NCBI RefSeq assembly: GCF_035953295.1
Contig: NZ_CP108370.1
Location: 5,565,001 to 5,629,000 of the forward strand
From: Streptomyces sp. NBC_01335
GTDB taxonomy: Bacteria; Actinomycetota; Actinomycetes; Streptomycetales; Streptomycetaceae
Length of the DNA: 64,000 nucleotides
Reading direction: 5' to 3'
Made by a program: the position numbers and the translations under genes. Shown one piece after another: positions 1 to 13,233 of this stretch; position 1 is the stretch's first letter; each line of letters opens with the position of its first letter. Under the pieces are notes generated by a model, which ran no database searches, was not told where the DNA came from, and worked only from the letters and a program-made list of their open reading frames with translations.

Positions 1-1000
<1,000 letters not shown>

Positions 1001-1074
1001 AGTTGCTCGCGTCCACTGTGTTGGTTCTGAAATAACAACCGCCGTGTTTTCATCCGGTTGGTTAATTTCATAGT

Positions 1075-1193
1075 GTTTCGGTGGTCATTGCGTTAGGGAA
1101 ACGCCCGGTTACATTCCGAACCCGGAAGCTAAGCCTTTCAGCGCCGATGGTACTGCAGGGGGGACCCTGTGGGAGAGTAGGACGCCGCCGAAC
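1075..1193 (+). rRNA. 5S ribosomal RNA
   Basis: The typical actinobacterial 5S sequence starts GTTTCGGTGGTCATTGCG and ends GACGCCGCCGAAC. The internal loop CCCGGTTACATTCCGAACCC is intact. It lies about 75 bases after the 23S end, in the usual 16S-23S-5S order. The ends are accurate to a few bases. Confidence 0.97.
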
Positions 1194-1208
1194 AATTTTT
1201 CCGGGAGA

Positions 1209-1236
1209 CCCCCGTGCCTTTGGGCACGGGGGTTTT
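1209..1236 (+). terminator. rRNA operon terminator
   Basis: A perfect 10-bp stem (CCCCCGTGCC with GGCACGGGGG) around a TTTG loop is followed by TTTT. It lies 15 bases after 5S rRNA, as expected for a Rho-independent terminator of the rrn operon. Confidence 0.92.
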
Positions 1237-1342
1237 CTGCGTTCCGGGGTACTTGTGGGACCAGTGTTCTCGAGAGGCGTCCCTTGAATGGCGCTGCCAC
1301 CGGTCGGCGCCATTCAGCCACAGGGAGAGAGCCGTGCTGCCG

Positions 1343-2311
1343 TCAGGTAGCTGATGTGCTCTGCGTCGCTCGGTAGCGCGATGGCGGTGTCCCGTAACGG
1401 CTGACGAATGCCTGGCGGAGCGATTCGGCGGTGCCGAAGCCGCATCGTGCGGCCACCTTCGCCACGGGGAGCGAGGTGGAGGTCAGGAGGTGAGCGGCGG
1501 CCTCGGTACGTGCGTCGCGGACGAATCGGCCCGGCGCCCTTCCAAGCTGATCGATGAACAGCCGGGCCAGGTGGCGTTCGCTCACACCCGCATGGGCGGC
1601 CAGTACGGTTGCGGTCAGGTCGCCGGACAGGTGGCCGGCGATGTGGTCGACGGCTCGCTTGACCAGCCTGTTCGTGGGTGCCGGGGTGGCTGTGAACATG
1701 CTCATCTGTGCCTGGTTTCCCGGCCGTTGCAGATAGGTGACCAGGCCGCGGGCCACGGCGCGCGCCAGCTCCGCGCCGTGGTCCTCCTCGATGAAGGCCA
1801 GGGTGAGGTCCAAGGCGCTGGTGACGCCCGCCGCGGTGGACACGCTTCCGTCGCGGGTGTAGATCGGCGCCGGATCCACGGTGATCTCCGGGTAGGCGGA
1901 GGCCAGCCGCTCCGCGAACCACCAGTGAGTGGTGGCGCGTTTCCCGTTGAGCAGGCCGGCGGCAGCCAGGATGGTCGCCCCTGTGCAGACCGAGGCCACT
2001 CTGCGGCTCTCCCCGGCCAGGCGGCGGACATGGCCGACGATCCGCGCGTTGTCCCCTGCGGCCTGATGGCCGAACCCTCCCGAGACGATCAGCGTGTCCA
2101 GCGGCCCCTTGAGCCGCTCCAGTGATCGCTGGCCCTGCAGTGTCAGCCCCGAGTCGCAGGTGATCGCACGGCCCCCCGGGGTGGCCACGCTCACGACGTA
2201 GGCAGGGCTGGCCCCGAGCCGGTTGGCGGTGGCCAAGCTTGTCGTCACGCAGGCGATGTCCAGCAACTCGGCCTCGTCGTATCCGACGAGGACCACCTCT
2301 CGTTCCTCCAT
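1343..2311 (-). CDS. GlxA-type AraC-family transcriptional regulator
   Basis: 322 aa. The N-terminal half (about residues 1-180) is a DJ-1/PfpI-like amidotransferase fold with the nucleophile-elbow motif ASVCTGATIL. The C-terminal ~100 residues are an AraC double helix-turn-helix ending in VSRYGTPPSRYR. This is the GlxA family, usually a sensor domain fused to an activator. The start is the ATG opening MEEREVV; in-frame sequence further upstream does not look coding. It is divergent from another DJ-1/PfpI gene with a 99-base shared promoter region, so it probably regulates that neighbour. The effector is unknown. Confidence 0.9.
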   Translation of the reverse strand: MEEREVVLVGYDEAELLDIACVTTSLATANRLGASPAYVVSVATPGGRAITCDSGLTLQGQRSLERLKGPLDTLIVSGGFGHQAAGDNARIVGHVRRLAGESRRVASVCTGATILAAAGLLNGKRATTHWWFAERLASAYPEITVDPAPIYTRDGSVSTAAGVTSALDLTLAFIEEDHGAELARAVARGLVTYLQRPGNQAQMSMFTATPAPTNRLVKRAVDHIAGHLSGDLTATVLAAHAGVSERHLARLFIDQLGRAPGRFVRDARTEAAAHLLTSTSLPVAKVAARCGFGTAESLRQAFVSRYGTPPSRYRATQSTSAT

Positions 2312-2410
2312 GGCGGGGACCCTATGTCGGAACGACGTGTATCCCAAGAATTCCGCCCTGGTCGCTTTCTGCCCTTGGCGCTGCAGTGGGCAGGGGCTGA
2401 AGGTGACGGC
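2312..2410. promoter_or_regulatory. divergent promoter region, GlxA regulator / DJ-1 gene
   Basis: These 99 bases separate two divergently transcribed genes and must carry both promoters. No convincing operator repeat was found by eye. A GAAGG-like ribosome binding site precedes the plus-strand ATG. Confidence 0.5.
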
Positions 2411-3100
2411 ATGACCAAGACGCTCGCCTTCGTGCTCTATCCCGGCATCACCCCGCTCGACCTGGTGGGGCCGCTCCAGGTGCTGTCGGCGCTGGCCCAG
2501 ATCGATCCGTCGTTCGAGGTGGTCGTCGTCGGAAAGGGCCTCACGCCCCTGAGCACCGACACGCCGCTGAAGCTGACGCCCAGTCACACGTTCGGACAGG
2601 TCGCCGAGTCCTTCGCGCTGATCGTGCCCGGCGGGACCGAGCCGACCCTCGCCGCCCTGGCCGACGAGCCCTTGCTGGAGTGGATCCGCCAGGTCGCGCG
2701 GACGGCTGAGGTCGTCGGATCGGTGTGCACCGGCTCACTGATCCTGGGCGCCGCCGGCCTGCTCTACGGCCGTCGGGCCACCACCCACTGGGGCTTCCGT
2801 GACCTGCTGGCCAAGTTCGGTGCGACGCCCGTCGCCGAGCGCTGGGTCCAGGACGGTCCCGTACTCACCGCCGCAGGAGTGTCGGCCGGTATCGACATGG
2901 CCCTCCACCTGGTCGAACGCCTCGCGGGGGAACAGACGGCCCGCATGGTCCAACTCCTCATCGAGTACGACCCGCAGCCACCCCTGGGCGGCATCGACTG
3001 GCGGTCCGCCGATCTCGACTTCTTCAAGCCCCATGCCCGGACCATGGTGGAATCGGCCCTGGCCGGCCATCCCGCGCTTCTGGCCCGCATGACAACCTGA
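2411..3100 (+). CDS. DJ-1/PfpI family protein, isocyanide-hydratase-like
   Basis: 229 aa, a single DJ-1/PfpI domain. The nucleophile elbow is GSVCTGSLILGAAGLL, followed by RRATTHWGF. Together with an acidic residue in the first strand-loop (TPLDLVGPL) this matches the cyclohexyl-isocyanide hydratase branch. The substrate cannot be read from sequence. The ATG at MTKTLAF is chosen because it gives the normal family N terminus. It is likely controlled by the divergent GlxA regulator, whose N-terminal domain is homologous to it. The TGA stop is followed in frame by another coding-like 31 codons (3101-3196). Confidence 0.9.
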   Translation: MTKTLAFVLYPGITPLDLVGPLQVLSALAQIDPSFEVVVVGKGLTPLSTDTPLKLTPSHTFGQVAESFALIVPGGTEPTLAALADEPLLEWIRQVARTAEVVGSVCTGSLILGAAGLLYGRRATTHWGFRDLLAKFGATPVAERWVQDGPVLTAAGVSAGIDMALHLVERLAGEQTARMVQLLIEYDPQPPLGGIDWRSADLDFFKPHARTMVESALAGHPALLARMTT

Positions 3101-3196
3101 GCACCGGCGGACTGGTCGATCGAGCACCGGCCGGTCATCGCCGCGGCCCGCGAGGCCTGGGACGACACCGGCCGGACCCCCGCCTTCAGCTCCTGA
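3101..3196 (+). other. in-frame coding-like stretch after a TGA stop
   Basis: In the same frame as the DJ-1 gene, right after its TGA, 31 more codons run to a second TGA. All but the first end in G or C, as in real Streptomyces genes. The translation begins APADWSIEHRPVIAAAREAW. It could be an original C-terminal extension cut off by a nonsense change, or the tail of a deleted neighbouring gene. I do not recognise the peptide. Confidence 0.45.
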
Positions 3197-3199
3197 GAC

Positions 3200-3679
3200 T
3201 CACGGGTGCATGCGGGCGCCCTTGAGCACCTTGTCCACCGCGTTGCGCGGCCCGTACACCGCGAGGCCCACCAGGTCGAGCGCGTCCGCGCCCACGGCCC
3301 GTACGGCCGCCCGGTTGTCCCGGTCGTTGCCCGTGGCGAACAGGTCCGAGGTGAACAGGGACCTCGGCAGCGCGCGGGAGAGCGCCCGGCCGTGCGCGGC
3401 CGTCAGCACCTCCTTCGTCCCCTCGAAGACCAGCACGGGCTGACGGAACATCGGCAGGTACGGGGTCGCGTCGGCGTCCTCGTACGGCTCGCCGACCACC
3501 TCGGGCGCCACCGTGCCGAGCCCGCTGACCAGGAAGGCGGTCACGTTCAGGCGCTGCCAGGTCTCCAGGTCCTCGCGGAGCAGGACGGCGATCTTGGAGT
3601 CGAAGCGGACGGGGGCGTTCTCGTCAGGGGCGGTGACCTGGGCGATGACCTGGGCGGCGTTCTCGTTCTCGGTGTTCAT
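3200..3679 (-). CDS. DUF2000 family protein
   Basis: 159 aa. It contains the DUF2000 signature region around LREDLETWQRLNVTAFLVSG and later MFRQPVLVFEG. DUF2000 proteins are small cytoplasmic proteins of unknown function. The start at MNTENENAA is chosen over an upstream Met because the upstream residues overlap the divergent AraC gene's promoter. No signal peptide or membrane segment is seen. It is divergent from the AraC gene with 49 bases between starts, so it may be a target of that regulator. Confidence 0.8.
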   Translation of the reverse strand: MNTENENAAQVIAQVTAPDENAPVRFDSKIAVLLREDLETWQRLNVTAFLVSGLGTVAPEVVGEPYEDADATPYLPMFRQPVLVFEGTKEVLTAAHGRALSRALPRSLFTSDLFATGNDRDNRAAVRAVGADALDLVGLAVYGPRNAVDKVLKGARMHP

Positions 3680-3728
3680 GCTCCGAGACTCCGCGATGTC
3701 CGCCCGCCCCGTCTTGTACGTTCTTTGC

Positions 3729-4574
3729 GTGACGTCCGGGCAGGAGATCTCCGCGTGGCGCCCGCAGGTCGCGGGCGTCGTCGAGGTCCTGCACGCCCAC
3801 TTCACCGAGCACGCCTACCCCATGCACGTGCACGACTCCTGGACCCTGCTGATCGTGGACGACGGGGCCGTCCGCTACGACCTCGACCGGTACGAGCGCG
3901 GCACTCCGCGCGACACCGTGAGCCTGCTGCCCCCGCAGGTCCCGCACAACGGCTCGCCCGCCACGGCGCACGGCTTCCGCAAGCGCGTCGTCTACCTCGA
4001 CATGACCCAGCTCGACGCGAGCCTCATCGGACCCGCGGTCGACCACCCGGACTTCACCGACCCCCTGCTGCGCACCCGCGTCGGCCAGCTGCACGCGGCG
4101 CTCGCGCACCCCGGTGACGCGTTCGAGGCGGAGAGCCGGCTGGCCTTCGTGGGGGAGCGGCTGCGGGCGCTCCTGAGCCCCGCGGCCGAGAACGGTGGTG
4201 CCGTACCCGACGGCCACGGCGTCGCCCGGGACCTGCGTGATCTGCTCGACGAGCGGCTGCCGGAGGGCCTCACCCTGACCGAGGCCGCCCGTCTGGTCCA
4301 CGCCCACCCCACCCATCTCGTACGGGCCTTCAGCGGTGCGTTCGGCATCGCCCCGCACCAGTACCTGACCTCCCGCCGTGTCGACCTGGCCCGCCGCCTG
4401 CTGCTCGACGGGCTGCCGCCGGGCGAGGTGGCCACCGCCGCCGGGTTCCACGACCAGTCGCACCTCACCCGGCACTTCAAACGGATCATGGGCACCACCC
4501 CGGGCCGGTACGCCGGCGGAACGCCGGGAAGCCCGGACCGCGGGGTCCGGGCTTCCGGTGGTGCGGGGGTGTGA
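3729..4574 (+). CDS. AraC-family transcriptional regulator
   Basis: 281 aa from the GTG opening MTSGQEIS. The N-terminal cupin-like arm (PMHVHDSWTLLIVDDG) is the AraC ligand-binding type. The C-terminal ~100 residues hold two HTH motifs, ending in the AraC signature (AAGFHDQSHLTRHFKR followed by TPGRY). An upstream ATG at 3696 is possible but would add residues atypical of the family. No clear ribosome binding site precedes either start. The last 16 codons overlap a long perfect hairpin that also serves the convergent glgB. The effector is unknown. Confidence 0.88.
   Translation: MTSGQEISAWRPQVAGVVEVLHAHFTEHAYPMHVHDSWTLLIVDDGAVRYDLDRYERGTPRDTVSLLPPQVPHNGSPATAHGFRKRVVYLDMTQLDASLIGPAVDHPDFTDPLLRTRVGQLHAALAHPGDAFEAESRLAFVGERLRALLSPAAENGGAVPDGHGVARDLRDLLDERLPEGLTLTEAARLVHAHPTHLVRAFSGAFGIAPHQYLTSRRVDLARRLLLDGLPPGEVATAAGFHDQSHLTRHFKRIMGTTPGRYAGGTPGSPDRGVRASGGAGV
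4527..4556. terminator. bidirectional terminator hairpin
   Basis: A perfect 13-bp stem (GGAAGCCCGGACC / GGTCCGGGCTTCC) with a GCGG loop lies inside the last codons of the AraC gene and 29 bases beyond the glgB stop. There is no T-run, which is usual for Streptomyces hairpin terminators. It probably serves both convergent genes. Confidence 0.8.
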
Positions 4575-4584
4575 CCGCCGCGGG

Positions 4585-7023
<2,439 letters not shown>

Positions 7024-7148
7024 GGGGGACGGCCTCCTCGGGGGGTCGGTCGGTGCGGGGGCGGGGCGTGCGGATGGGGAGGACCGTGCGGGCCGGGGCG
7101 CCCGCGGGTCCACCGGGCCGCGCGGCGGGGATGCCGCGCGGCCCGGGA

Positions 7149-8591
7149 TCAGGTGGACGCGGCCAGCCGCTGGATCGCGGCCATCGGGACGGGCAGCCAG
7201 TCGGGGCGGTGCCGTGCCTCGTACAGCACCTCGTACACCGCCTTGTCCGTCTCGTGGGCGCGCAGCAGCTCGGGTTCGCTGCGGGGGTCGGTGCCCGAGA
7301 CGTCGGCGTACCCCTCGCAGTAAGCGGAGCGGCAGCGCTCGGCCCAGGCGTCGCTCCACGGGCGGTGGGAGCGGGCCGCGTAGTCGAAGGACCGGAGCAT
7401 CCCGGCGACGTCGCGCACCGGTGGCTGCGGGCTGCGGCGTTCGGCGAGCGGCCGGGCGGGTTCGCCCTCGAAGTCGATCAGTGACCAGAACCCGTCGGCG
7501 GCGCGGAGGGTCTGTCCGAGGTGCAGATCGCCGTGGACCCGGTGGGTGGCCCAGGAGCGGCCCCGGTGTCCGAGCTCCGCCACCGCCTCGAAGGCGGCGT
7601 GCAGCGCGGGGACGTACGGCAGGAGTGCGGGGACCGCCTGCGCGGTCGACTCCAGCCGCTGGGTCATTCCGGCGACGAGCTGTTCGGTGCCGGGAAGGCG
7701 CAGGTCAGGGCCCGGCAGGGCGGAGGCGAGCGCGGCGTGGACCTCGGCGGTGGCCCGGCCGAGCGCGCGCGCCTCGGGGACGAAGTCGCGTCCCTCCGCG
7801 AGGGCGGCGAGGGCCAGTTGCCAGCCGTCCTCGGCACCGCGCAGGAAGGGTTGCAGCACTCCGAGGGTGAGCGGTTCCGGGGTGGTGGCCTCGAACCAGG
7901 CGACGGGTGCGGGCACCCGTCCGCAGCCCTCGCCGACGAGGGCGAGCGGCAGCTCCAGGTCGGGGTTGGTCCCGGGGAAGACTCTCCGCAGGATCTTGAG
8001 GATGTACGCGTCGCCGAAGACGAGCGAGGAGTTGGACTGCTCGGTGTCCAGCAGCCGGGGCGCGAGCCCCGCCGGAATCGTTTCCGCGCGCTCGAAGCGG
8101 AGCGCCCCGAGCGGCCCCGGGCGGCGGAACCGCTCCAGCAGCAGCCCGGCGAGCCGGGGGTCGTGGAGGCCCTCGTACACGGTGCGGCCGGCCAGCGGGC
8201 CGTCCGTGACCCGCCCGATGAGGGCGGAGGCCAGGCTCGGCGGCAGGGTGGTCCGGACTCCCAGCAGGAGCTGGTAGCAGTCACCGGTGGCGCGGGCGGG
8301 CAGTCCCGGCTGGTGGACCCGGACCAGGAGGTGGAGCAGTCCGGGGCCGGTCGTCGAGGAGTCCACCGGCAGTATCTCGGTCGCGGAGACCAGGGTGAAC
8401 CCGGCCACCGGGTGGCCCTTGCCGGCGAACCAGCGTTGCCGGGGGAGCCAGTCGTGGAGCAGCGGGGCGAGTGAGGGCAGCAGTGCCGTCCCCGCCGCGG
8501 CGCCCCCGGGCCGTGGATGGGCTTGCGGGTGGGGCGCCTGTTTCGTGGTGCTCTTCGCCAGGGCGACGTGAGTGGATGCAGCCTCCGACAT
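7149..8591 (-). CDS. mak: maltokinase Mak (Pep2)
   Basis: 480 aa. Maltokinase phosphorylates maltose with ATP to maltose 1-phosphate, the GlgE substrate. It has the aminoglycoside-phosphotransferase-like catalytic loop [11 protein letters not shown] (~351-360) and the metal-binding motif LIDFEGEP (~371-378), with QSNSS and a YILK lysine near 185-199 in the N lobe. The ATG at MSEAAS is preceded by a GGAAAGGA ribosome binding site. The first ~30 residues are Ala/His/Pro-rich. It sits between treS and glgB. A 240-base gap with a strong hairpin separates it from treS. Confidence 0.95.
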   Translation of the reverse strand: MSEAASTHVALAKSTTKQAPHPQAHPRPGGAAAGTALLPSLAPLLHDWLPRQRWFAGKGHPVAGFTLVSATEILPVDSSTTGPGLLHLLVRVHQPGLPARATGDCYQLLLGVRTTLPPSLASALIGRVTDGPLAGRTVYEGLHDPRLAGLLLERFRRPGPLGALRFERAETIPAGLAPRLLDTEQSNSSLVFGDAYILKILRRVFPGTNPDLELPLALVGEGCGRVPAPVAWFEATTPEPLTLGVLQPFLRGAEDGWQLALAALAEGRDFVPEARALGRATAEVHAALASALPGPDLRLPGTEQLVAGMTQRLESTAQAVPALLPYVPALHAAFEAVAELGHRGRSWATHRVHGDLHLGQTLRAADGFWSLIDFEGEPARPLAERRSPQPPVRDVAGMLRSFDYAARSHRPWSDAWAERCRSAYCEGYADVSGTDPRSEPELLRAHETDKAVYEVLYEARHRPDWLPVPMAAIQRLAAST

Positions 8592-8757
8592 GGCATCGCG
8601 TCCTTTCCCCGGGCACACAGATGCGAGGAGTGTCCCGGATTGCGGCAATGGCTGTCCGGCTGTGCGGGACGTGTCGGGTGAGGATGGTCCGTACGGACTC
8701 GAATGGCCCAACGGCCGTCCGGGTCCTCCAGCGCTCGATGTGGGGGAGAGTGCCCCG

Positions 8758-8783
8758 TGCGGGACGGCGGAAACCGTCCCGCA
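8758..8783 (-). terminator. intra-operon hairpin between treS and mak
   Basis: A perfect 10-bp stem (TGCGGGACGG / CCGTCCCGCA) with a 6-base loop lies 49-74 bases after the treS stop. There is no T-run. It may be a partial terminator or an mRNA processing/stability element that sets mak-glgB expression relative to glgE-treS. Confidence 0.55.
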
Positions 8784-8831
8784 GGAGCGTTGCGTACCGT
8801 TCCTCCGGGCGTAACGCCCCGGCGGAGCCGG

Positions 8832-10538
8832 TCAGATGGCCGGGGCTTCCTTCCGCAGGCGGAACCAGTAGAAGCCGTGGCCGGCGAGAGTGAGCAGGTA
8901 GGGCCACTCGCCGACGGCCGGGAACCGCACCCCGCCGATCAGTTCGACCGGGTGGCGTCCGTTGAACGACCGCAGATCGAGCTCCGTCGGCTGCGCGAAC
9001 CGGGAGAAGTTGTGGACGCACAGCACGAGGTCGTCCCCGTACTCGCGGGTGAACGCGAGCACCGCAGGGTTGGACGAGGGCAGTTCGGTGTACTCGCCCA
9101 GCCCGAAGGCCGGATTCTGCTTGCGGATCTCGATCATCCGGCGGGTCCAGTGCAGCAGCGAGGAGGGCGACGCCATCGACGCCTCGACGTTGGTGACCTG
9201 GTAGCCGTAGACCGGGTCCATGATCGTGGGCAGGAAGAGCCGGCCCGGGTCGCTGGAGGAGAAGCCGGCGTTGCGGTCCGGCGTCCACTGCATCGGGGTG
9301 CGCACCCCGTCGCGGTCGCCCAGCCAGATGTTGTCGCCCATCCCGATCTCGTCCCCGTAGTAGAGGATCGGGGAGCCGGGCAGCGACAGCAGCAGAGCGG
9401 TGAACAGCTCGATCTGGTTGCGGTCGTTGTCCAGCAGCGGGGCGAGGCGGCGCCGGATGCCGATGTTGGCGCGCATCCTCGGGTCCTTGGCGTACTCCGC
9501 GTACATATAGTCGCGCTCTTCGTCCGTGACCATTTCGAGGGTGAGCTCGTCGTGGTTGCGCAGGAAGATGCCCCACTGGCAGTTCTTCGGGATCGCCGGT
9601 GTCTTGGCGAGGACTTCGGAGACCGGGTAGCGGCTCTCCCGCCGTACCGCCATGAAGATGCGCGGCATCACCGGGAAGTGGAACGCCATGTGGCACTCGT
9701 CGCCGCCGGCCTGGTAGTCGCCGAAGTAGTCGACGACGTCCTCGGGCCACTGGTTGGCCTCGGCGAGCAGCACGGTGTCCGGGTAGTTGGCGTCGATCTC
9801 CTTGCGGACCCGCTTGAGGAAGCCGTGGGTCTCGGGGAGGTTCTCGCAGTTGGTGCCCTCGCGCTGGTAGAGGTAGGGCACGGCGTCCACGCGGAAGCCG
9901 TCGATGCCGAGGTCCAGCCAGAACCGGAGGGCGGAGATGATCTCCTCCTGCACCGCCGGGTTGTCGTAGTTGAGGTCGGGCTGGTGCGAGAAGAACCGGT
10001 GCCAGTAGTACTGCTTGCGCACCGGGTCGAAGGTCCAGTTCGAGGTCTCCGTGTCGACGAAGATGATCCTCGCGTCGGGGAACTGCTTGTCGTCGTCGGC
10101 CCAGACGTAGTAGTCGCCGTACGGCCCGTCGGGGTCCGAGCGGGACTGCTGGAACCACTCGTGCTGGTCGCTCGTGTGGTTCATGACGAAGTCGATGATG
10201 ACGCGCATGCCGCGCTGGTGCGCGGCGTCCACGAACTCCACGAAGTCGGCGAGGTCGCCGAACTCCGGAAGGACCGCGGTGTAGTCGGAGACGTCGTAAC
10301 CGCCGTCGCGCAGCGGCGACTTGAAGAACGGCGGCAGCCAGAGGCAGTCGATGCCCAGCCACTGGAGGTAGTCCAGCTTGGCGGTGATGCCCTTGAGGTC
10401 TCCGATGCCGTCGCCGTTGGAGTCCTGGAAGGACCGGACGAGTACCTCGTAGAAGACGGCGCGCTTGAACCAGTCGGGATCCCGGTCCTTGGCGGGGGTG
10501 TCCTCGAAGGTGTCGGGAACAGGCTCATTCACGATCAT
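8832..10538 (-). CDS. treS: maltose alpha-D-glucosyltransferase (trehalose synthase) TreS
   Basis: 568 aa. TreS interconverts trehalose and maltose. In this pathway it supplies maltose to Mak. The GH13 active-site triad is visible: Asp ~218 in [10 protein letters not shown], Glu ~260 in VLLAEANQW, Asp ~330 in FLRNHDEL. Length and start ([11 protein letters not shown]) fit stand-alone TreS; there is no fused maltokinase domain. Its ATG overlaps the glgE stop as ATGA, so translation is coupled. It ends with KEAPAI and is followed by a hairpin and then mak. Confidence 0.95.
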   Translation of the reverse strand: MIVNEPVPDTFEDTPAKDRDPDWFKRAVFYEVLVRSFQDSNGDGIGDLKGITAKLDYLQWLGIDCLWLPPFFKSPLRDGGYDVSDYTAVLPEFGDLADFVEFVDAAHQRGMRVIIDFVMNHTSDQHEWFQQSRSDPDGPYGDYYVWADDDKQFPDARIIFVDTETSNWTFDPVRKQYYWHRFFSHQPDLNYDNPAVQEEIISALRFWLDLGIDGFRVDAVPYLYQREGTNCENLPETHGFLKRVRKEIDANYPDTVLLAEANQWPEDVVDYFGDYQAGGDECHMAFHFPVMPRIFMAVRRESRYPVSEVLAKTPAIPKNCQWGIFLRNHDELTLEMVTDEERDYMYAEYAKDPRMRANIGIRRRLAPLLDNDRNQIELFTALLLSLPGSPILYYGDEIGMGDNIWLGDRDGVRTPMQWTPDRNAGFSSSDPGRLFLPTIMDPVYGYQVTNVEASMASPSSLLHWTRRMIEIRKQNPAFGLGEYTELPSSNPAVLAFTREYGDDLVLCVHNFSRFAQPTELDLRSFNGRHPVELIGGVRFPAVGEWPYLLTLAGHGFYWFRLRKEAPAI

Positions 10539-12535
10539 GGTGTGGGTGACCCTCCGGTCGGCGGGGACGGTCGCAGGACGACGATGTGCGCGGGCGTGAT
10601 ACCCGGCTCTAGGCGCACATAGAAGGCCCTGCCCCAGTGATAGGTGTCGCCGGTGAGCTCGTCGCGCACCGGCACGCTCTCGTGCCAGTCGAGGCCGAGT
10701 TGCGGCATGTCCAACGAGACCGTGGCCTCCTGGGTGTGGTGCGGGTCGAGGTTCACGACCACCAGGAGGGTGTTCGATCCGGAGCGCTTGCTGTACGCGA
10801 TCAGCGCGTCGTTGTCGACGGAGTGGAAGTGGACGTCACGCAGCTGCCGGAGCGCCGGATGGCGGCGCCTGATCCGGTTGAGCGACGTGATCAGCGGAGC
10901 CAGCGAGCGTCCCTCCCGCTCGGCCGACTCCCAGTCCCTGGGCCTGAGTTCGTACTTCTCCGAGTGCAGGTACTCCTCGCTCCCCGGGCGCACCGGGGTG
11001 TTCTCGCACAGCTCGAATCCCGCGTACACGCCCCAGGACGGGGAGAGCGTCGCGGCCAGCACGGCCCGTGCCTCGAAGGCCGGCCGCCCGCCGTCCTGGA
11101 GGTAACCGGGAAGGATGTCGGGGGTGTTCACGAAGAAGTTGGGCCGCATGTACGCGGCCGACTCGCCCGAGACCTCGGTGGCGTACTCGGTGAGCTCCTG
11201 CTTCGTGTTCCGCCAGGTGAAGTACGTGTACGACTGCTGGAAACCGACCTTCGCCAGCGTGTGCATCATCGCCGGGCGGGTGAACGCCTCGGCGAGGAAG
11301 ACCACGTCCGGGTCGGTGCCGTTGATCTCCCCGATCACCCGCTCCCAGAAGACGACCGGCTTGGTGTGCGGGTTGTCCACCCGGAAGATCCGCACCCCCC
11401 GGTCCATCCAGAACCGCAGCACCCGCACGGTCTCGGCGATCAGCCCGCGCATGTCCTTGTCGAAGGCGATCGGGAAGATGTCCTGGTACTTCTTCGGCGG
11501 GTTCTCCGCGTACGCGATCGACCCGTCCGGGCGGTGGTGGAACCACTCCGGGTGCTCCTTCACCCAGGGGTGGTCGGGGGAGCACTGGAGCGCGAAGTCC
11601 AGCGCGATCTCCATCCGCAGGGTGCGGGCCGTCTCCACGAAGTGGTCGAAGTCCTCCAGCGTGCCGAGGTCGGGGTGGACGGCGTCGTGGCCGCCGTCCG
11701 CCGAACCGATCGCCCAGGGCACGCCCGGGTCGTCGGCGCCCGCGGTCAGGGTGTTGTCCGGCCCCTTGCGGTGGGAGGTGCCGATGGGGTGGACCGGCGG
11801 CAGGTAGACGACGTCGAAGCCCATCGCGGCCACCGCCGGCAGCCGCTCGGCCGCCGTCCGGAACGTGCCGCTGACCAGCCGGGTCCCTCCGCCGGGGACG
11901 GTTTCGCGGCGGGCGCCCTCGGAGCGCGGGAAGAGTTCGTACCACGCGCCGTACAGCGCACGCGGGCGCTCGACGACCAGCGGCAGGGGGCGCGAAGCGG
12001 TGACCAGCTCGCGCAGCGGGAAGCGGGCGAGCGGGTCGGCCACCGCCGGGGTGAGCGCCGCCGCCAGCCGGTCCGCGGGCGTACGGGTGGCGTCGCGCAA
12101 CGCGTCGACGGCGGCGAGCACCGCCTCCCGCCCGTCCTTCTTCGGAACGCCCGACGCCGCGCGCTCGTGGAGCGCCGCGCCCTCGGCGAGCACCAGTTCG
12201 GTGTCGAGGCCGGCCGGGATCTTGATCTGCGCGAGCCGCCGCCAGGTGGTCAGCGGGTCGCTCCACGCCTCGACCTTGTACGTCCAGCGCCCCTCGGAGT
12301 CAGGGGTGACGTCCGCTCCCCACCGGTCCGTACCCGGGGCCAGTTCGCGCAGCGGTACGAAGGGGCCGCGCCGCCCGCTCGGGTCGCGCAGTACGACGTT
12401 GGCCGCCACCGCGTCATGGCCTTCGCGGAAGACGGTGGCGGAGACCTGGAAGGTCTCGCCCACCACCGCCTTCGCCGGGCGTCTGCCGCAGTCGACGAGC
12501 GGGCGGACGTCCAGGACGGGGATACGACCGATCAT
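10535..12535 (-). CDS. glgE: alpha-1,4-glucan:maltose-1-phosphate maltosyltransferase GlgE
   Basis: 666 aa. GlgE extends alpha-1,4-glucan with maltosyl units from maltose 1-phosphate. The GH13_3 active site shows the nucleophile in [13 protein letters not shown] (Asp ~387), the acid/base in [11 protein letters not shown] (Glu ~416), and FVNTPDILP further on. The N-terminal beta domain begins [12 protein letters not shown], as in the family. The ATG at MIGRIPV has an AGGTGA ribosome binding site 7 bases upstream; a longer frame upstream looks non-coding. It is the first gene of the operon and is coupled to treS by a 4-base overlap. Confidence 0.96.
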   Translation of the reverse strand: MIGRIPVLDVRPLVDCGRRPAKAVVGETFQVSATVFREGHDAVAANVVLRDPSGRRGPFVPLRELAPGTDRWGADVTPDSEGRWTYKVEAWSDPLTTWRRLAQIKIPAGLDTELVLAEGAALHERAASGVPKKDGREAVLAAVDALRDATRTPADRLAAALTPAVADPLARFPLRELVTASRPLPLVVERPRALYGAWYELFPRSEGARRETVPGGGTRLVSGTFRTAAERLPAVAAMGFDVVYLPPVHPIGTSHRKGPDNTLTAGADDPGVPWAIGSADGGHDAVHPDLGTLEDFDHFVETARTLRMEIALDFALQCSPDHPWVKEHPEWFHHRPDGSIAYAENPPKKYQDIFPIAFDKDMRGLIAETVRVLRFWMDRGVRIFRVDNPHTKPVVFWERVIGEINGTDPDVVFLAEAFTRPAMMHTLAKVGFQQSYTYFTWRNTKQELTEYATEVSGESAAYMRPNFFVNTPDILPGYLQDGGRPAFEARAVLAATLSPSWGVYAGFELCENTPVRPGSEEYLHSEKYELRPRDWESAEREGRSLAPLITSLNRIRRRHPALRQLRDVHFHSVDNDALIAYSKRSGSNTLLVVVNLDPHHTQEATVSLDMPQLGLDWHESVPVRDELTGDTYHWGRAFYVRLEPGITPAHIVVLRPSPPTGGSPTP

Positions 12536-13233
12536 GACATCACCTGAAAGCTGGAGCGGGGCGTGCGGGGACGACGGCACGCGCGGCGAGGACCGCATCC
12601 GCGTGCCGCGAGAATGGGGATCAGTCCTTTGTAGCTGCTCAGCTGTCTGCTGACGGGCTGTGGGCATGGCCGCTCCTGTCCGCGTTCACTCGAATGGCAC
12701 TCGAATGGCTGGCGTGCGCGGGGACGGTGCGCACGCTGCGGGGGTGTGCGCGTTCGTGTGATGCCGGGTCGGCTGTGTACGCGGGTAGCCTTCCCACCGC
12801 TTTCGCGCGGTCAACCCGGCGCCGTGTTAACTACTGGGTCGTAATCCGGACGCCGCGCGCGTCCGACGCCTGACTCCGGGCGTGCGGCGTCACACGAGTC
12901 ACCGGGTACCCGCGCTCAGGCGACTCGCACCTCCCGGTGGGTTCGCCACCCCGGAAGCCTCTCCCGGCCGGCCCGGGCCCACAAGGTCGCCCGAGGGGGT
13001 GAAATCAGCCATATCCGTTCGGCGCGGGCGGGGTTGCCGGGACTACCGGGACACCTGGGGCGGCGGGCGGAGGGCGGCGCGGGAGCCCGCGGACGCGTGC
13101 GCCGGACCGTGCCGCCGCCTCGTGCGCCGTGGCCGTACCGGGCGGGAGGCCGTTACCGTCGTCGTGGTGGAGCGGCGCACACCGTGGTGCGGCGTCCCCT
13201 CGGATTCGCAACTCCCCTGTAAAGGTGGAACGC
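12536..13233. promoter_or_regulatory. 698-base divergent region between glgE and glgP
   Basis: No convincing gene is seen. The region must contain the promoters of the glgE operon and of glgP. The section near 12800-12850 is locally less GC-rich and holds GTTAACTAC. I could not assign -10/-35 elements with confidence. Open frames here have no family-like translation. Confidence 0.5.

Noticed and set aside
1001..1074. tRNA in the 23S-5S spacer
   Set aside because: No cloverleaf or CCA-type acceptor stem visible; the length is normal for a plain spacer.
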